NCBI GenBank assembly: GCA_033764335.1
Contig: JANRJC010000036.1
Coordinates: 62,001-126,000, forward strand
DNA: 64,000 bases
Direction of reading: 5' to 3'
From: JAGQVA01 sp033764335
GTDB taxonomy: Bacteria > Bacteroidota > Bacteroidia > J057
Position numbers and translations under genes: made by a program. Every line of letters begins with the position of its first letter. Positions within the stretch are counted from its first letter, which is position 1. Under the pieces are notes generated by a model. That model made no database searches and was not told the DNA's origin. It saw only the letters and a list, made by a program, of their open reading frames with translations. Below, piece after piece: positions 19,788-28,407 of the stretch.

Positions 19788-21326
19788 ATGGCAACAACTT
19801 TTAAACTCACCAATTTTTCAAAATTCCTCATTTTCCTCCTTGTCGTCGCCGGAATCGTCTATGGTTTATCGCGGTTGAAAAAGGCAGGTGCTTTTGACAA
19901 TATTATCCCCAAAGACAAAACCGGCAGTACCGCCAATGCTCCTGACGGTGAGGTGATCAACATCGGTGTGGTAACCTGGGGTGGGTATGCCGGTGGACAA
20001 TATTTTAATGAGGGATTTGAAGCCAGTGAAGAATCTCGGTTTTTTAAAGATTACGGATTGTTGGTCAATTTTAAGGTATTGGACGACTTTGACGCCTCTC
20101 GCGAAGCTTTTAAGGCCGACGAAGTAAACCTGCTTTGGGCGACCATAGACGCTTTCCCTACCGAGGTCGAGGGGTTAAAAGATTATGACCCTCAGGTAGT
20201 ATTTCAGGCAGACTGGTCCCGTGGTGGTGATGCCATTGTCGTGCGTCGGGGTATCAACAATGTCGCCGATCTGAAAGGTAAAAAAATTGCCGTTGCACCC
20301 ATGACGCCTTCCCATACCTTCCTGATCTGGCTGCTCGAAGCCGGAGGAATGAAAACGACGGACGTCGAAATCGTGCAGGTTCCCTCCGCCATTGACGCCG
20401 CCGATGCCTTTAAGTCCAGTACCGTGGATGCTGCCGTCGTGTGGAGTCCTGATGACCAGGACTGCGTGGAAAAAGTCCCCGGAGCAAAAATTCTGGAAAA
20501 TACCAAAAATGCCTCCCATATCATCGCAGACGTATTTTACGCCAAAAAAGCTTGGCTCGACGCCAACCGCGATAAGGTCAACAAACTTTACGAAGGCTGG
20601 ATGAAAGGCGCTGCCGAAATCAATAGTTCGGACGAAGCCAAAAGAAAAGCCGCAAAAATCCTCGCCGAAGGCCTCCAACAACCCGAAGACTTTTGCTATA
20701 ACGCCATTAACAATGTGCGCCTCGCTACGCACGGAGACAACCTCGACTTTTTTGGACTGAATCCCGAATACAAAGGGGTTACTGGTGAAGCATTGTACAA
20801 TAAAATGAAAACCACCTATGCAGAACTGGGTTTTGCGCCGGAAAGAGTTCCCAGTTGGCGGCTTGTAGCCTATCAGGATCCAGTAGCGAAAAATACCAAC
20901 CTTAATACACCCGACCAAGCTGCAGAGGGAACAAAATCCTTCCAGGCACCTTCGACCGATGACGTAAAACGCGAAGCAATTTCGACCAAACGAGTCAGCA
21001 TCAGTTTCCGATCCGGAGAGTTTATTCTGGACGAAAACGCCAAATATATCATTGACAAAGAGTTTGTGGACATCGCCCGTGCTTTCTCCAATTCCCGTAT
21101 CCGTATCGAAGGCAATACCGACAATGTAGGTTCCCGCGAAATGAATATCGAACTTTCTCGCAAACGCGCTCAATCCGTAGCGGATTATCTTCAGCAGGAA
21201 CATGACATGCCCGCCAATCGGTTTATCGTTATCGGAAATGGACCGGATAAACCGGTTTCGGATAATAACTCGGACAATGGCCGCTCGCAGAACAGACGGA
21301 CCGATTTTGAACTCGTAGCTAACTGA
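19788..21326 (+). CDS. ABC substrate-binding protein (NMT1/TauA-like) fused to OmpA domain
   Basis: This 512-residue protein has an N-terminal membrane anchor or uncleaved signal (FSKFLIFLLVVAGIVYGLS). A periplasmic NMT1/SsuA-type binding fold follows at about residues 55-370 (INIGVVTWGGYAGG, LLWATIDAFPTEVEG, LKGKKIAVAPMTPSHTFLIWLLE). After a linker, residues 400-510 form an OmpA/MotB-like peptidoglycan-binding domain (IRIEGNTDNVGSREMNIELSRKRAQSV). The ligand-binding domain is thus tethered both to membrane and to cell wall. Permease and ATPase genes follow immediately. Ligand is unknown; sulfonate, nitrate, amine or phosphate are all possible. Confidence 0.9.
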   Translation: MATTFKLTNFSKFLIFLLVVAGIVYGLSRLKKAGAFDNIIPKDKTGSTANAPDGEVINIGVVTWGGYAGGQYFNEGFEASEESRFFKDYGLLVNFKVLDDFDASREAFKADEVNLLWATIDAFPTEVEGLKDYDPQVVFQADWSRGGDAIVVRRGINNVADLKGKKIAVAPMTPSHTFLIWLLEAGGMKTTDVEIVQVPSAIDAADAFKSSTVDAAVVWSPDDQDCVEKVPGAKILENTKNASHIIADVFYAKKAWLDANRDKVNKLYEGWMKGAAEINSSDEAKRKAAKILAEGLQQPEDFCYNAINNVRLATHGDNLDFFGLNPEYKGVTGEALYNKMKTTYAELGFAPERVPSWRLVAYQDPVAKNTNLNTPDQAAEGTKSFQAPSTDDVKREAISTKRVSISFRSGEFILDENAKYIIDKEFVDIARAFSNSRIRIEGNTDNVGSREMNIELSRKRAQSVADYLQQEHDMPANRFIVIGNGPDKPVSDNNSDNGRSQNRRTDFELVAN

Positions 21327-21332
21327 TCCTTT

Positions 21333-22277
21333 ATGTTCCGGTCATTTTTTGAATTGGGGGGAAACCTCGGGAAAAAAGAAAAATGGGTACTGGCCCTGGC
21401 AGGAGGCATTATTGCCATCCTGCTATGGGCAGTATTAGCAGAAATGCTGGTACAACAAAAACTCGTTCCGATGGAAAATGCGGTCGTAACGGATCGTACC
21501 TATCTGGAAAACGACTCGCTCCTCCGGGATGACTATGACCTACTGCTCTCCAAAAGTGAAGAAGAACTTTCAAAAATGGGGCTTACCACAGAAAAAGTGT
21601 ACCCCATCCTGCCCACACCGCTGCGAGTATTGATGTCATTCAAAGAACTCTACTTTGATGATATGCTCGTATGGAATAGCCTTAAATCCGTGTGGCTCAA
21701 TCTTTTGGGATACTTTTTTGCCATTGTCATTTCGATTCCACTGGGGTTTATGCTGGGGTTAATTCCTTTGTTTCGGGGACTTTTTGGGCGGCTTTTTGAT
21801 GCGCTGCGATTTATTCCCCTTACCGCAGTAACCGGTATTTTTGTGATGTGGCTGGGACTCGAAAGCGAAATGAAAGTTGCCTTTCTCGCCTTCGGCATTA
21901 TTGTATATCTCGTGCCGGTAGTCGTGCAGCGAATTGATGAAGTGGACGATGTATATCTCAAAACCGTTTTTACGCTCGGCGCCAGTAACTGGGAGAAAAT
22001 CCGCACCGTTTATTTTCCCTCCGTGGTTTCGCGCCTCTCGGACGATATCCGTGTGCTCACTGCTATCTCCTGGACATACATCACCATCGCCGAAATGCTC
22101 AACCGCAGCGGAGGGATCGGTGAATTGATCTGGATCGCCCGAAGGCAAAGCCGAATTGACAAAGCTTTTGCCGTACTGATTGTCATCGTACTGATCGGAA
22201 TTGTGCAGGATCGGCTGTTTCTGCTGCTCGACCGAGTAGTCTTCCCCCACAAATATGTTCAGGATAAGGAGAATTAA
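21333..22277 (+). CDS. ABC transporter permease (SsuC/TauC-like)
   Basis: This 314-residue inner-membrane protein has about six transmembrane helices and the EAA-type cytoplasmic loop around TLGASNWEKIRTVYFPSVVSRL. The periplasmic segment between TM1 and TM2 (about residues 40-95) is longer than in SsuC and highly charged. That segment could contact the tethered binding protein. The gene starts 6 bp after the SBP-OmpA stop, so the two are translationally close. Confidence 0.92.
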   Translation: MFRSFFELGGNLGKKEKWVLALAGGIIAILLWAVLAEMLVQQKLVPMENAVVTDRTYLENDSLLRDDYDLLLSKSEEELSKMGLTTEKVYPILPTPLRVLMSFKELYFDDMLVWNSLKSVWLNLLGYFFAIVISIPLGFMLGLIPLFRGLFGRLFDALRFIPLTAVTGIFVMWLGLESEMKVAFLAFGIIVYLVPVVVQRIDEVDDVYLKTVFTLGASNWEKIRTVYFPSVVSRLSDDIRVLTAISWTYITIAEMLNRSGGIGELIWIARRQSRIDKAFAVLIVIVLIGIVQDRLFLLLDRVVFPHKYVQDKEN

Positions 22278-22313
22278 TACCCTTTCAAGAGATATTCAAA
22301 TAGAATAATCATC

Positions 22314-23111
22314 ATGGTCATTTTCAACGATACCGAACACGAGAATATCATTGAACTTCGGGACATCCGACAGAGTTACGATGGAGGGAAATCCTATATT
22401 ATTCAGGATTTGAATCTCCTGGTAGAAAACAAACCCGGACAAGGGCAATTTGTAGTCATCCTCGGCATGTCGGGCTGCGGCAAGTCCACCCTTCTGCGGT
22501 ACATCGCCGGGCTTCAGGAACCTACGGAGGGTACGGTTTTGGTAAATGGCAAACCCGTAGGCCCGGACAACCGCGTGAGTATGGTTTTCCAACAGTACTC
22601 TTCTCTTCCCTGGATGAATGTGCTGGACAATGTTTCCCTGGGACTTCGCTACAAAGGTGTTCCCCAAAAGGAGAGGGATGCCAAAGCACGAGACATCATT
22701 CGCAGCGTAGGCCTTGAAGGACATGAAAAAAAATATGCCCAATACCCCAACCTCTCCGGTGGACAGCTCCAGCGCGTAGCCATTGCGCGGAGCCTGCTTG
22801 CCAACCCTGAAATCCTATTAATGGATGAACCCTTTGGAGCGTTGGATGTCAAAACCCGCCTGCAAATGCAGGACATGCTGGCAAAAATCTGGTCTGATTT
22901 TCACCCGACCGTGGTCTTTATTACTCACGATATTTCAGAGGCCGTTTACCTCGCCGATGATATTTATATTATGAAGTCCGCGCCCTCCCATTTTGTCGAA
23001 CATATTCACGTGGACTTGCCCCTCGACCGCGACCGTACCACCAAACGCAACCCACTTTTCACCGAGTTGGTTCACCATATCGAAGACAAAATGATTGAGT
23101 TGGGGGATTAA
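22314..23111 (+). CDS. ABC transporter ATP-binding protein (SsuB/TauB-like)
   Basis: This 265-residue ATPase has Walker A GMSGCGKST, Q-loop FQQYSSLPWM, signature LSGGQLQRVAIARSL, Walker B ILLMDEPFGALD and the H-loop FITHDISEA. It energises uptake through the preceding permease. It begins 36 bp after the permease gene and ends the operon. Confidence 0.95.
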   Translation: MVIFNDTEHENIIELRDIRQSYDGGKSYIIQDLNLLVENKPGQGQFVVILGMSGCGKSTLLRYIAGLQEPTEGTVLVNGKPVGPDNRVSMVFQQYSSLPWMNVLDNVSLGLRYKGVPQKERDAKARDIIRSVGLEGHEKKYAQYPNLSGGQLQRVAIARSLLANPEILLMDEPFGALDVKTRLQMQDMLAKIWSDFHPTVVFITHDISEAVYLADDIYIMKSAPSHFVEHIHVDLPLDRDRTTKRNPLFTELVHHIEDKMIELGD

Positions 23112-23141
23112 AACCCCGCGAATCCTTCACTATAAGAGAAG

Positions 23142-23795
23142 CTACCGGGCGATGTGAAAGTTAAAATCCGTCGTGCCCAATGCACTCCAAAGCCGGATCC
23201 ATACCGGCAGGAGCATCTCTGTGCCACGAGCCGTCGTAATGTCTCCCAGATCAATGATATTGGAAACCTTCCAACCGGCAGATTTCAATAAATCAATTAC
23301 ATCCGCCTTAGCAGAGACATCATTTCCCGAAAGAAATACATTATGATCACCCGACACACGTTCAGGATTCAGCATGATATTGCAATTCATCGTGTTGAGG
23401 GTTTTGACCACCCGTACCGAAGGAAAAGCCTCCTGAATCTGCTCCGCCAGCGAATCATCGTTACAAATGCTCAGCCGCGGAGGCATTCCCCTTGAAAAAT
23501 CCAATGGGTTGGAAATGTCCACCAGTACTTTGTCTTCCATATTATATTCTCCCGCAAGGGATAGTACACTAATCGAATATTCGCCTTTGGTACAATTAAA
23601 TACCAGCGAATCGGCAAAAGCTGCGGCATCACCAAAAGTGCCGTTCGAGGCATTTTCGCCATTGGCAGATACCCAGTTTCGGGCAGCCTCATTGTTTGCG
23701 CTCCGCGAACCCATCTTGACCTCATGCCCTAATTCAATCAATCGGGAACTAATCGTCCGGCCAACCACTCCGGTTCCCAATACACCTATTTTCAT
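23142..23795 (-). CDS. F420/NADP-oxidoreductase-type NAD(P)-binding protein
   Basis: This 217-residue protein starts with the Rossmann motif MKIGVLGTGVVGRTIS followed by KMGSRS, a signature of the NADPH:F420 oxidoreductase/NADP_oxidored family. Further family blocks are LVDISNPLDFSRG and RVVKTLNTMNCNIM. In organisms without F420, such proteins act as NADPH-dependent reductases of unknown substrates. It is transcribed divergently from an HxlR regulator across a region with two palindromes, implying it is that regulator's target. Confidence 0.88.
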   Translation of the reverse strand: MKIGVLGTGVVGRTISSRLIELGHEVKMGSRSANNEAARNWVSANGENASNGTFGDAAAFADSLVFNCTKGEYSISVLSLAGEYNMEDKVLVDISNPLDFSRGMPPRLSICNDDSLAEQIQEAFPSVRVVKTLNTMNCNIMLNPERVSGDHNVFLSGNDVSAKADVIDLLKSAGWKVSNIIDLGDITTARGTEMLLPVWIRLWSALGTTDFNFHIAR

Positions 23796-23832
23796 AAAGA
23801 TTTATTGTTAAGTTGAAGTTTCATTTGTATAT

Positions 23833-23853
23833 ATACTATTAAAAGTATAGTAT
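23833..23853. promoter_or_regulatory. palindrome, candidate HxlR-family operator 1
   Basis: ATACTAT and ATAGTAT form a perfect inverted repeat with a 7-nt spacer, about 40 bp upstream of the oxidoreductase start. The TACTA...TAGTA half-sites resemble the operators described for YodB-type HxlR regulators of Bacillus (spacing differs by about one base, from memory). Confidence 0.5.
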
Positions 23854-23891
23854 GGAAATTTGGGAGTCAAGACGTGTCATCCATAACCGAT

Positions 23892-23909
23892 ACTGTCATT
23901 TTTGACAGT
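23892..23909. promoter_or_regulatory. palindrome, candidate operator 2
   Basis: ACTGTCA-TTTT-TGACAGT is a perfect 7-bp inverted repeat about 40 bp upstream of the regulator's probable ATG. It overlaps an alternative TTG start, which argues that translation begins downstream. Confidence 0.5.
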
Positions 23910-23949
23910 TTTGATGATTATCAATCCATTAAAAACCAAAAAAACGCAA

Positions 23950-24321
23950 ATGTTTATCAACGAAGAACAATATGTATTTCGGTTTGAAGAGCGGGACTTC
24001 CACTGTGCGCTCGATATTACCACCCATTATATAGGAGGGAAATGGAAAACAGTAGTACTTTGGTATTTGCGAAAAGACAAAAAAAGATTCAGTGAACTAA
24101 AGCGCCATATTCCCGAAATCACAGAGAAAATGCTTTCGCTCCAACTGCGCGCGTTGGAGAAAGATGGCCTTATCAAGCGGCAAATTTACCCCGAAGTACC
24201 GCCACGAGTCGAATATGCCCTTACAGAAGAAGGCCATAAACTGGTCCCCGTTTTAGAAGCGATGGCGGCATGGGGGCGACATAAAGGAGAATCTGACGGA
24301 AAACTGGTGAAGGTTAGTTAG
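23950..24321 (+). CDS. HxlR-family transcriptional regulator
   Basis: This 123-residue winged-helix protein reads GGKWKTVVLWYLRKDKKRFSELKRHIPEITEKMLSLQLRALEKDGLI, the DUF24/HxlR core, with wing PEVPPRVEYALTEEGH. A single Cys sits just before the domain (RDFHCALDITTHYIGGKW), at the position of the redox-sensing Cys of YodB/HypR-type members. The ATG at 23950 is preferred over 23914 and a TTG at 23902 because a palindrome covers the latter. It probably represses itself and the divergent oxidoreductase in response to electrophile or oxidant stress (inference). Confidence 0.88.
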   Translation: MFINEEQYVFRFEERDFHCALDITTHYIGGKWKTVVLWYLRKDKKRFSELKRHIPEITEKMLSLQLRALEKDGLIKRQIYPEVPPRVEYALTEEGHKLVPVLEAMAAWGRHKGESDGKLVKVS

Positions 24322-24404
24322 AGAAATTTATGGAAAAAAATATTTATACCGCAGGTTTTCCGCCTCAATAGCATCTGATAGGTATATCTGCTAATTTTTC
24401 CATA

Positions 24405-25601
24405 ATGAGAGCTAACCAAATATTCGCCATTACCCTTTTTCTGTTGGCAATTTTTTTGTCCTGTAAACCGAATCCGGAAGAAATTTTGGAAGAACTTCCG
24501 AAGGAAGTCCCCCCTAGCGACGCCGAAATAATGAGTCGGCACCTCAATCTTCCGGCTACGCCTTACAATTATGCACAAATCACTCTTCCCCAGCATTTTA
24601 ACGCCCCGCCGGTGCGAAACGCCGACAATACCCCGGACAACAACCGCGTCACCGATAGCGGTGCGACCCTGGGACGAGTGCTTTTTTACGACAAAAAACT
24701 TTCCCGCAACCAGACCAAATCCTGTGCGTCCTGTCATTCGCAGGAAAATGCTTTTTCCGATCCGATCGCTCTCAGCGAAGGATTTGAAGGAGGACTTACC
24801 GGACGCAATTCGATGGGGCTTTCCAATGCCCGTTTTTATCTCAACGGCCATTACTTCTGGGATGAACGCGCCAATACACTGGAAGACCAGACCCTGATGC
24901 CCATTCAGGATCACGTGGAAATGGGTATGCCATTGGATACTCTTACGGCAAAACTTCAAAAAGAACTTTATTATAAAATTCTTTTCAAAAATGCTTTTGG
25001 CGATACTTTGGTTACAAGTGACCGTATTTCCCTTGCCCTCGCCCAGTTTGTGCGTGCAATGGTCTCCTATCAATCCAAATACGACAACGGTTTGAATCAG
25101 ATCGCCGGTCCGCCGGTTCCGGGGCTGGCTATTCCGGGCTTTACCGCACAGGAAAATCTGGGGCTGGCGATATTCCGAAATCCCGCCCGCGGCGGATGTG
25201 GAGGCTGCCATGCCACCGATTTGTTTTTTGGAACGGCTCCTTTCAATAATGGCTTGGACGCAATTATCACCGATCTAGGTCTGGGTGCCGTAACGGGGAA
25301 TCCGGCAGACAATGGAAAATTTAAAGTACCCTCCCTCCGAAACATTGCCCTGACCGCTCCCTATATGCACGACGGGCGTTTTGAAACCCTCGAAGAAGTT
25401 GTAGAACACTACAATAGCGGCATCCAGATTAGCCCGACACTCGATCCACGGCTCACTGCTCCCGGAGGCCCCAATCAACAACTCCGCCCCCGGCGGCTGA
25501 ACCTCACCGAGGAGGAAAAAAGCGCACTTGTGGCGTTTATGAATACACTTACCGATACCGTTTTTACTTCTGACGAAAAATTTAGCAACCCTTTTAAATA
25601 A
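24405..25601 (+). CDS. di-haem cytochrome c peroxidase (CCP/MauG family)
   Basis: This 398-residue protein has a lipoprotein-type signal (FLLAIFLSCKPNPE), so it is anchored on the periplasmic face. Two haem c sites are visible, CASCH (about residue 108) and CGGCH (about residue 266). The conserved DNGKFKVPSLRNIALTAPYMHDGRF block and the N-terminal LGRVLFYDKKLSRNQTKSCASC block are diagnostic. Family members reduce H2O2 or, in MauG-like members, modify partners. It has no partner gene next door. Confidence 0.94.
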   Translation: MRANQIFAITLFLLAIFLSCKPNPEEILEELPKEVPPSDAEIMSRHLNLPATPYNYAQITLPQHFNAPPVRNADNTPDNNRVTDSGATLGRVLFYDKKLSRNQTKSCASCHSQENAFSDPIALSEGFEGGLTGRNSMGLSNARFYLNGHYFWDERANTLEDQTLMPIQDHVEMGMPLDTLTAKLQKELYYKILFKNAFGDTLVTSDRISLALAQFVRAMVSYQSKYDNGLNQIAGPPVPGLAIPGFTAQENLGLAIFRNPARGGCGGCHATDLFFGTAPFNNGLDAIITDLGLGAVTGNPADNGKFKVPSLRNIALTAPYMHDGRFETLEEVVEHYNSGIQISPTLDPRLTAPGGPNQQLRPRRLNLTEEEKSALVAFMNTLTDTVFTSDEKFSNPFK

Positions 25602-25671
25602 ATTTTTTATTCAACGGAATCACAACTTCGTTCTAAGACTGAGAGTGACCGCAGTCGGAGTCGCAAACTAT

Positions 25672-25705
25672 AAAAAAGCCCCTCTGTAATCAAACAGAGA
25701 GGCTT
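25672..25705 (-). terminator. intrinsic terminator of the CBM48 gene
   Basis: Read on the minus strand, a GCCTCTCTGT/ACAGAGGGGC stem with a 6-nt loop is followed by a T-run. It lies 20-50 bp after the CBM48 stop codon. Confidence 0.8.
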
Positions 25706-25724
25706 GGTTGAGTTTTGGTATTTT

Positions 25725-26033
25725 TTACAGGACAATCACGCTGTTTTGGGCATCTCCGTAAGGAGTAGCAACATATTTATCAGCCTCATTATCATTCGTC
25801 CAGTCTTTTCCATTGATCAGGTAACGGAATTGATATTCGTTTCCCTGTTCCAGTTCAAGTGTAGTGGAAAATTCACCACTTTTCATCGGTTTCATCGGAG
25901 CCGCACTGGGATTCCATTCGTTAAATTCACCAACAACGCTTACGGAATCAGCTTCAGAAACTACTTCTTTCGGCAAGCGGAAAGTTACTTTGCAGATAGT
26001 CTTTGACTTGAGAAATTTTTTTGTAATGCTCAT
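25725..26033 (-). CDS. stand-alone CBM48/AMPK-type glycogen-binding domain protein
   Basis: This 102-residue protein is one immunoglobulin-like carbohydrate-binding module: VTFRLPKEV, then VVGEFNEWNPSAAPMKPMKSGEFSTTLELEQGNEYQFRYLINGKDWTND. The GEFNEWN and YQFRYLINGK blocks carry the usual Trp and Lys contacts. Such single-domain proteins are common in Bacteroidota and presumably bind alpha-glucans or act as isoamylase-N-like regulators. No enzyme domain is attached. Confidence 0.88.
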   Translation of the reverse strand: MSITKKFLKSKTICKVTFRLPKEVVSEADSVSVVGEFNEWNPSAAPMKPMKSGEFSTTLELEQGNEYQFRYLINGKDWTNDNEADKYVATPYGDAQNSVIVL

Positions 26034-26172
26034 GTGGATAATATAAGATTCCTATTATGTAGCAAATAATTTTACAAAACTATCAAATTTTTTGATTATA
26101 ATTCAAATTTTTACAAAAAATTTAGGTAAATTTTTCGTAAATTTTCTTCGATAATTGAAATTTACTTAAAAT

Positions 26173-26682
26173 TTACCGGATTCTGTCCACTGATCGTACG
26201 AGTTCTTCGTCCTTTTTGATCCGGTTGATGGCCAGCCAGATCAGCACAATGGCTGCAACGGGAAAGGCAAAACCAAAATGTGCAACCGAGTTTGCCGTGC
26301 CGCCTAATATCAGCGTGGGTTTTTGATTGGAAAGCAATACAAAGGATAAAATTTCCAGCATGACCAAACCAATCCCGATATAAGCGAGGCGAATCTGCTT
26401 GATACGATCATCATAGCGGAAAATCACATAACCGACAAATACACCCGAAATAAGGACTAAAGAGAAAAAAGCAATATGCGTGAGGCTTTTCAGTGGTTCT
26501 TTATGCTGAAAAAACAGTTCCTGCCGTTTTTCATCCGAAATCGGGTCTTCGGATGAAATACTCAGTCCGGTTACAATTTCGGTGTCCAGCCCCGCCGAAT
26601 GTTGCCACATGGGGACAAAAAATGTGGCGAAATTGATGAGTATTGCGAGGAGAAGTAATATAGATTGAATTCTTTGTATCAT
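26173..26682 (-). CDS. DUF4293 family membrane protein
   Basis: This 169-residue protein starts MIQRIQSILLLLAILINFATFF, the characteristic opening of the Bacteroidota-specific DUF4293 family. It has four hydrophobic helices (about 5-23, 72-92, 104-122, 130-153) and a basic C-terminus. No function is established. It is transcribed divergently from truA with about 60 bp between the starts. Confidence 0.85.
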   Translation of the reverse strand: MIQRIQSILLLLAILINFATFFVPMWQHSAGLDTEIVTGLSISSEDPISDEKRQELFFQHKEPLKSLTHIAFFSLVLISGVFVGYVIFRYDDRIKQIRLAYIGIGLVMLEILSFVLLSNQKPTLILGGTANSVAHFGFAFPVAAIVLIWLAINRIKKDEELVRSVDRIR

Positions 26683-26743
26683 TCGGATTAATTTGCGGTT
26701 TGTTTGATTGTCGGGGTCTAATTCGCCGCAAAGGTAAAAAAAA

Positions 26744-27502
26744 ATGCGCTACTTTTTGGATATTTCTTATAAAGGGACAAACTACTCGGGCTGGCAAAAA
26801 CAGCAAAATGCCCCCAATACCGTTCAGCAGGAGTTGGAAAAAGCTCTAAGCATGATTTTGGGGGAAGAAACGCCTTGTACGGGTTCGGGGAGAACGGACA
26901 CCGGCGTCCATGCCCGCCAGCAGATGGTTCATTTTGATGCAAGGGAAGGTTTAAACCAAACATTCCTCTATGGCCTCAATGGTATTCTTCCTTACGACAT
27001 TGCGGTCAACCGATTGTTGTGCGCCGTAAATCCCCGGCTGCGCGCCCGTTTTGATGCAACCTCCCGAAAATATGAATACCGAATTGTGCGACGCAAATCC
27101 CCGCTGGATTGGGAATTTGCCATGTGGATAAGATACCCTCTGGATGTACCCCGGATGAATGAGGCGAGTAAAATTTTGACTGAATACCGCGATTTTGGTG
27201 CTTTTTGCAAGGCTCATGGAGCGAACCTGACCCATATTTGCGAGATCAAACAAGCCTTCTGGGAGGAAAAACCCAACCGGGAATTGCTATTTACCATTGA
27301 AGCTGACCGGTTTTTGAGGGGAATGGTAAGAGCCATTGTCGGCACACTTTTACTGGTAGGAGCGGGAAAAATTTCGATACCGGAATTTGTATCTATAATC
27401 GAATCCCAAGACCGAGGAAAAGCCGGTGCTGCCGCAGACGCCAAAGGCCTGTCCCTGGTAGAAGTAAATTATCCGGCGGGCAGTTTTGAAGAAATTGCCT
27501 GA
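26744..27502 (+). CDS. truA: tRNA pseudouridine(38-40) synthase TruA
   Basis: This 252-residue enzyme isomerises uridines at positions 38-40 of the tRNA anticodon stem. The catalytic-Asp motif GSGRTDTGVHARQQMVHFD is at about residues 46-64. The second motif FDATSRKYEYRI and the C-terminal RMVR-type block FLRGMVRAIVGTLLLVGAG are present. Full length for the family. Confidence 0.97.
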   Translation: MRYFLDISYKGTNYSGWQKQQNAPNTVQQELEKALSMILGEETPCTGSGRTDTGVHARQQMVHFDAREGLNQTFLYGLNGILPYDIAVNRLLCAVNPRLRARFDATSRKYEYRIVRRKSPLDWEFAMWIRYPLDVPRMNEASKILTEYRDFGAFCKAHGANLTHICEIKQAFWEEKPNRELLFTIEADRFLRGMVRAIVGTLLLVGAGKISIPEFVSIIESQDRGKAGAAADAKGLSLVEVNYPAGSFEEIA

Positions 27503-27555
27503 AAAAGTTCCGGGTTTAAGCCGAAACTTTTTCAGGCAAACATTCAGAAGTTTTT

Positions 27556-28347
27556 TTACCAGAAAATGGAAACATTCACGCCGCCGGTGGTCTGAACCCC
27601 CAGGCCAAGAACCGTAACCGAATTGTTAAAACTATCGGTTTGGTCTATCGGGATGATATTTCCAGTATCAGAAGTGGGTTGGATAGAACCTGTCTGAGCC
27701 ACTACGACCGTTCCGCCATTTTTGGTATAACCAAATCCCAGCGAATACTCGGCACCAATGGCAAATTTTGGCGAAAAGAAATAGTTAAACCCGCCAATGA
27801 GGTTCAGTCCGGCACTGATTCCCCCGTCCACATCCGTTTTGATATTCACATCTTCACGGTAGAGCCGGGTTCCGGCTGCGTCGGTGCGCACTACGTCAAG
27901 ATCGAGGTCGGTGCGATTTGTTCCCAGAAGTGCAAAGGGAATCTCTGCGGCTACATACGGGTCCAATTTGGCTGCATCAGAAAGCAGGTGATATTCCACA
28001 CCGGGAGCAAAACTGACAGAAAAAGCACTTACCGTCGAATTGATCGAAGAGTCTATACGCACCGGTTGACCGAAGTTTTCGGTGTCAATCACACTGCGGT
28101 CGAAACTCGAAGTAACATTCGTAAGACCTACACCCAAACGAGCACGTACAGCCACCCGATCCGAAAGGTAATATCGGCCCATTACCTGAGGAAATTCGAA
28201 TGCATCTGTACCCCATTCCTCAAAAGCAACATTGCCAAGGCCGGTGATACGGAAACCCAGGCTTATATCCTTTGCTACGGGCTTGTTTTGGGCAAATAAA
28301 GACACGACAGAAAGTAACACTACTACACTACAAACAATCTTTTTCAT
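27556..28347 (-). CDS. outer-membrane beta-barrel protein (OmpW/porin-type)
   Basis: Starting at MKKIVCSVVVLLSVVSLFAQ (signal peptide) the protein is 263 residues. An in-frame ATG five codons earlier is less likely. Alternating strands (LGFRITGLGNVAFEEWG, VAVRARLGVGL, PGVEYHLLSDA, FAIGAEYSLGFGY) and a C-terminal aromatic residue (VSIFW) indicate an eight- to ten-stranded outer-membrane barrel. Ligand or role unknown. Confidence 0.8.
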   Translation of the reverse strand: MKKIVCSVVVLLSVVSLFAQNKPVAKDISLGFRITGLGNVAFEEWGTDAFEFPQVMGRYYLSDRVAVRARLGVGLTNVTSSFDRSVIDTENFGQPVRIDSSINSTVSAFSVSFAPGVEYHLLSDAAKLDPYVAAEIPFALLGTNRTDLDLDVVRTDAAGTRLYREDVNIKTDVDGGISAGLNLIGGFNYFFSPKFAIGAEYSLGFGYTKNGGTVVVAQTGSIQPTSDTGNIIPIDQTDSFNNSVTVLGLGVQTTGGVNVSIFW

Positions 28348-28407
28348 AAATACTAACATCATTAATTTTGGGAGAAGAATAAGGGCGCAAATTACAAATA
28401 ATCCCTT

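Noticed and set aside
20175..21203. 342-codon minus-strand open frame
   Set aside because: Lies wholly inside the SBP-OmpA gene in the antisense direction, with Phe/Gly/Ile-biased composition typical of a shadow frame.
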